A stretch of 64,000 bases of DNA from CAZFHA01 sp964518595 (GTDB lineage Bacteria; Bacillota; Clostridia; Saccharofermentanales; Saccharofermentanaceae), in NCBI GenBank assembly GCA_964518595.1, contig CAZFHA010000008.1, positions 57,117 to 121,116 of the forward strand. The letters run 5' to 3'. The first letter of the stretch is position 1. Every line of letters begins with the position of its first letter. The translations under genes and the position numbers were made by a program. The notes below the pieces were generated by a model. The model was not told where the DNA came from. It was given only the letters and a program-made list of their open reading frames with translations, and did not search any database. This document shows positions 61,777-64,000 of the stretch, in pieces.

Positions 61777-62895
61777 TTATTCGATAATGCCGCCGCCTAA
61801 AACTTTGCCGCCTTCATAAAAAACCACTGATTGGCCGGGGGTTACCGCCCGCACGGGTTTTTCAAAAACAACTTTTACCTGAGATCCATCCCTCCCTGCC
61901 TCTAGCACAGCCGGTACCGCCTTCGCTGAGTAGCGGATTTTAGCTAAAATCTGCCGTGGTAGGGCAGGAGGATTCTTCGGGATATAATGTACCTGAGAAG
62001 CCAGTAAAACCTCGCGATAGAGCTCCTCTTCCCGGCCTAAAACCACTTGATTGGTCTCGGGTAGCAGAGCTATCACATACATGGGTTCACCAAAAGCAAT
62101 GCCCAAGCCTTTTCTTTGTCCGACGGTATAGTGAATCAAGCCCCTATGCTGCCCCAGAACTTCGCCTGTACTGTTAATAAAGTCGCCGGAAAGCGCTTTG
62201 GAACCAGCATATTTTTCAATAAAATCACTATAGGATTTTTCTTTAACAAAACAAATTTCCTGACTATCTTTTTTGTAAGCTACCGGCAGGTTAGCCTCCA
62301 CCGCTAACTCCCGAAGTCGGCTCTTGTCCAGATTAGCCACCGGCAGAAGTAGGTGAGACAACTGGTGCTGAGTCAAGCGGTAAAGGGCGTAGGTCTGATC
62401 CTTGGGATTAGCCGGATCGGCCCAAAGCATATATTCTCCTTGACCCTCGTCGTAAGTCACTTTGGCATAATGCCCTGTAGCCAAATAGTCAAAGCCCAAA
62501 GCCAAAGCCTTATCCAACATGGCCTCAAACTTAATCTTCCAATTGCAACGAATGCAGGGATTAGGCGTTCGTCCCTTTTGGTATTCCTCCACAAAGGGCT
62601 GAATAACTTCTTGCTCAAAAATATCCCGAAAATTCAAAACATAGTAGGGAATATCCAGAGTGGCCGCAACCCGGCGGGCGTCATCCACCGCCGACAAAGA
62701 ACAACAGCCCACATCCTGCTTCTCCTCCACATCGGCTGTTTCTGGCCAAATCTGCAAAGTGGCACCGGTTACTTCGTAGCCGGCCTCCTTCAGCAGTAGA
62801 GCTGCCACAGAACTATCCACCCCGCCGCTCATGGCCACCAATACTCGTTTTCCAGCCGTTCCCCTAGGGGCAAAATTCATTTTATCCTTTTCCAC
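61777..62895 (-). CDS. mnmA: tRNA-specific 2-thiouridylase MnmA
   Basis: The 372-residue enzyme has the ATP-pyrophosphatase loop AMSGGVDSSVAALLL, catalytic Cys in GRTPNPCIRCN, second Cys in SQEICFV, and the C-terminal beta-barrel (YTVGQRKGLGIAFGEPMYV, VTPGQSVVFYEGG). It thiolates U34 of tRNA-Lys, Glu and Gln. Two starts are possible: GTG 62895 after GGAAGGA, or ATG 62880 after AAAAGGA; both give the complete domain. Confidence 0.96.
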   Translation of the reverse strand: MEKDKMNFAPRGTAGKRVLVAMSGGVDSSVAALLLKEAGYEVTGATLQIWPETADVEEKQDVGCCSLSAVDDARRVAATLDIPYYVLNFRDIFEQEVIQPFVEEYQKGRTPNPCIRCNWKIKFEAMLDKALALGFDYLATGHYAKVTYDEGQGEYMLWADPANPKDQTYALYRLTQHQLSHLLLPVANLDKSRLRELAVEANLPVAYKKDSQEICFVKEKSYSDFIEKYAGSKALSGDFINSTGEVLGQHRGLIHYTVGQRKGLGIAFGEPMYVIALLPETNQVVLGREEELYREVLLASQVHYIPKNPPALPRQILAKIRYSAKAVPAVLEAGRDGSQVKVVFEKPVRAVTPGQSVVFYEGGKVLGGGIIE

Positions 62896-63123
62896 GTATA
62901 TTCCTTCCTATTCTGCCATCCTTAAGTAGGAATGGCAGCTACATTTATAAGGCATTTATTTTTACAGCAAAAACAGTCTCTGCTAAGGGTAAAGCCTTCT
63001 GCCAAGGCATAGCGCAAAGGGCAGAAAACCAGTCCTAGCAAAAACAATAAAATCTCTACTCATTATACCAGACGTCAACCGCTAGAAATAATCCATCTTA
63101 TGTACTTGATTAAAGAAAAACCA

Positions 63124-63152
63124 TTGTTTCCCCCAGTTAAAATCGTTATAAT
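63124..63152 (+). promoter_or_regulatory. promoter of the flavodoxin-like gene
   Basis: TTGTTT (63124-63129), exactly 17 nt, TATAAT (63147-63152), about 30 bp before the start codon. Confidence 0.6.
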
Positions 63153-63180
63153 CAAAGAAAAATGTCTCAGGAGGCTTAAG

Positions 63181-63594
63181 ATGGAAACTGCTGTTATTTA
63201 CTACTCCTTTACCGGCCACACCAAAAAGTTGGCTGAAGAAACTGCCCAGAAAGAAAATGCCCAACTTTTCGCCTTAACAGAAACTAAGCCTCATAGTAAA
63301 ATCGGTGCCTTTGTCTTTGGCGCTTACAAAGCCATAAAAGGCAAGAAGACCCAGTTGAATCCCATAGCCATTCCCTGGGAAAACTTCTCTAAAATCATCA
63401 TCATGATGCCCATCTGGGGGGGCTCACCAGCTCCCGCTTTCAATAATCTGGTGGAAATGTTGCCCCCCCAAAAAGAAGTGGTCTTGATCATGGTATCCGG
63501 TGGCGGAGACAGTCAAAAGGGTGCGCAACGTTCCATTGGCGCGATTGTGGATCGGGATTGCGAATTGGTCGATTACAAAGACCTAAAGGCCTAA
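63181..63594 (+). CDS. flavodoxin-like protein
   Basis: ATG 63181 is set by AGGAGG six bases upstream; the open frame extends further but only through the promoter. The 137-residue protein has the FMN phosphate loop YYSFTGHTKKLAEE at residues 7-20, then MMPIWGGSPAPAFNNLV for the isoalloxazine site and VSGGGDSQKGA. This fits the flavodoxin_4-type family that carries electrons in the cytosol or acts as an NAD(P)H-quinone reductase. It could supply electrons to the flavin/Fe-S membrane system encoded elsewhere in the window, but nothing ties them directly. Confidence 0.85.
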   Translation: METAVIYYSFTGHTKKLAEETAQKENAQLFALTETKPHSKIGAFVFGAYKAIKGKKTQLNPIAIPWENFSKIIIMMPIWGGSPAPAFNNLVEMLPPQKEVVLIMVSGGGDSQKGAQRSIGAIVDRDCELVDYKDLKA

Positions 63595-63605
63595 AAATCC
63601 CCTTT

Positions 63606-63670
63606 GCTGAGCCGCCAAAGGTCTTTGGATTGGCTATGAGCCTAAAAGATCAATCACTTGGCGGTTCAGC
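63606..63670 (+). ncRNA. candidate structured element before the tRNA gene
   Basis: GCTGAGCCGCCAA (63606-63618) pairs with TTGGCGGTTCAGC (63658-63670) with one wobble. Inside, GATTG/CAATC (63628-63632 / 63651-63655) and GGCT/AGCC (63632-63642) nest in order. There is no T tract, so it is not a simple terminator. It may be a repeat-type element or a small RNA. Existence as an RNA is unproven. Confidence 0.4.
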
Positions 63671-63736
63671 GCTGCTATTCAGCAGGGGGCGGTGATGCAG
63701 TTTGGCTCTTCGGGTTAAAGAATTCTCACTTTGCTA

Positions 63737-63766
63737 TTGACAGTCACCCCCTTAAAGGAATATAAT
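63737..63766 (+). promoter_or_regulatory. tRNA-Ala promoter
   Basis: Consensus TTGACA (63737-63742), 18 nt, consensus TATAAT (63761-63766). It lies 46 bp before the tRNA. A TTCTTGGTT/AACCAAGAA hairpin (63779-63802) sits in the 5' leader. Confidence 0.85.
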
Positions 63767-63812
63767 ACCAATGTTGTTTTCTTGGTTTTGCCTAACCAAG
63801 AATCCCTAATTT

Positions 63813-63888
63813 GGGGGTGTAGCTCACTTGGGAGAGCGCTTGACTGGCAGTCAAGAGGTAAGGGGTTCGATCCCCCTCATCTCCACCA
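63813..63888 (+). tRNA. tRNA-Ala (anticodon GGC)
   Basis: A 76-nt cloverleaf with encoded CCA. The acceptor stem GGGGGTG/CATCTCC contains the G3-U70 pair that marks alanine tRNAs. The D arm is AGCTC-acttggga-GAGC, the anticodon stem CTTGA/TCAAG with loop CTGGCAG (anticodon GGC), the T arm GGGG-TTCGATC-CCCC. It reads GCC and GCU codons. Confidence 0.98.
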
Positions 63889-63897
63889 AAATTTATG

Positions 63898-63924
63898 AAA
63901 ACCCTTGAAATTCAAGGGTTTTTT
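63898..63924 (+). terminator. terminator after the tRNA gene
   Basis: CCCTTG (63902-63907) and CAAGGG (63913-63918) with flanking A/T pairs, followed by six T. Confidence 0.85.
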
Positions 63925-64000
63925 GCTGTTTCTGGGGTGGCTGGATAAACTGTACCCTATAGAAAGGACAGCATCGGTTTTCAAAACCCTATAAATCTGA

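Noticed and set aside
63889..64000. Further tRNA genes after tRNA-Ala
   Set aside because: Only a terminator and unstructured sequence are visible up to the window end.

Overview
The window looks like part of a chromosome from a Gram-positive, probably anaerobic Bacillota (Clostridia-like) bacterium. The reasons are strong AGGAGG-type ribosome binding sites, lipoprotein signals ending in an LxxC lipobox, proteins with cell-wall-sorting-like C-termini, a PdaA-like peptidoglycan deacetylase, DUF5067/DUF4153-like/DUF2975-YozG families, CcpA/LacI-type regulation and an AhpC + AhpF-homologue pair. The species cannot be fixed from the sequence. I see no rRNA, CRISPR array, insertion sequence or phage module. 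One assembly gap (100 N, 54263-54362) lies inside a repetitive gene.

Layout. 0-3 kb: the 3' part of a membrane protein and a secreted surface protein with MucBP-like and two Listeria/Bacteroides-type repeats. 3.6-5.7 kb: a GT4 glycosyltransferase overlapping a flippase-like LPG_synthase_TM protein, probably a membrane glycolipid pair. 5.8-9.6 kb: a NapH-like polyferredoxin with a C-terminal FMN-binding domain, then an ABC exporter. 9.6-14 kb (minus): a four-gene response regulator / histidine kinase / ATPase / FtsX permease operon. 14-18.7 kb: ferritin, a GT-C-like membrane protein, a DUF2975 + YozG-type HTH pair and a DUF4153-like membrane protein. 18.8-21.3 kb: ahpC with a good promoter and a dyad at the predicted start of transcription, then a TrxR/AhpF-like reductase. 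21.6-23.1 kb: an orphan cbiG and a HIRAN-like protein.

23.5-34.2 kb is a long plus-strand cluster: a large lipoprotein with a propeller-like half fused to a solute-binding half, two sugar-type permeases, a HlyD-type adaptor, a MacB-core protein without an FtsX bundle, a lipoprotein ApbE flavin transferase, a NusG-II protein, a Gx-family membrane protein and a DMT transporter. ApbE, NusG-II, Gx and the FMN-binding polyferredoxin at 5.8 kb fit a flavin-based extracytosolic electron-transfer system. 34.2-38.8 kb: NnrE, a D-lactate-dehydrogenase-like enzyme, an unrecognised TPR-like protein and a PfkB sugar kinase. 38.9-42.7 kb (minus): a deacetylase lipoprotein, an ABC-F protein with a leader that ends in an intrinsic terminator, a PH-domain protein and a small lipoprotein that strongly resembles a stefin-type cystatin.

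43.1-50.2 kb is a sugar-uptake locus: LacI regulator, TIM-barrel isomerase/epimerase, lipoprotein binding protein, double ATPase and two permeases. 50.4-52.2 kb holds a tandem duplicated pair of DUF5067 proteins. 52.3-59.8 kb encodes a giant adhesin made of Ig-like domains alternating with an unassigned ~80-residue domain; three adjacent 504-bp units are nearly identical, and the assembly gap falls exactly in phase with them. 59.8-64 kb: a YgiN-like monooxygenase, a methyltransferase, an alpha/beta hydrolase, mnmA, a flavodoxin-like protein and tRNA-Ala(GGC).

The best candidates for something new are the bacterial cystatin lipoprotein, the ABC-F leader, the repeat array with its companion domain, the redox-gene operator upstream of ahpC, and a structured intergenic element before the tRNA.
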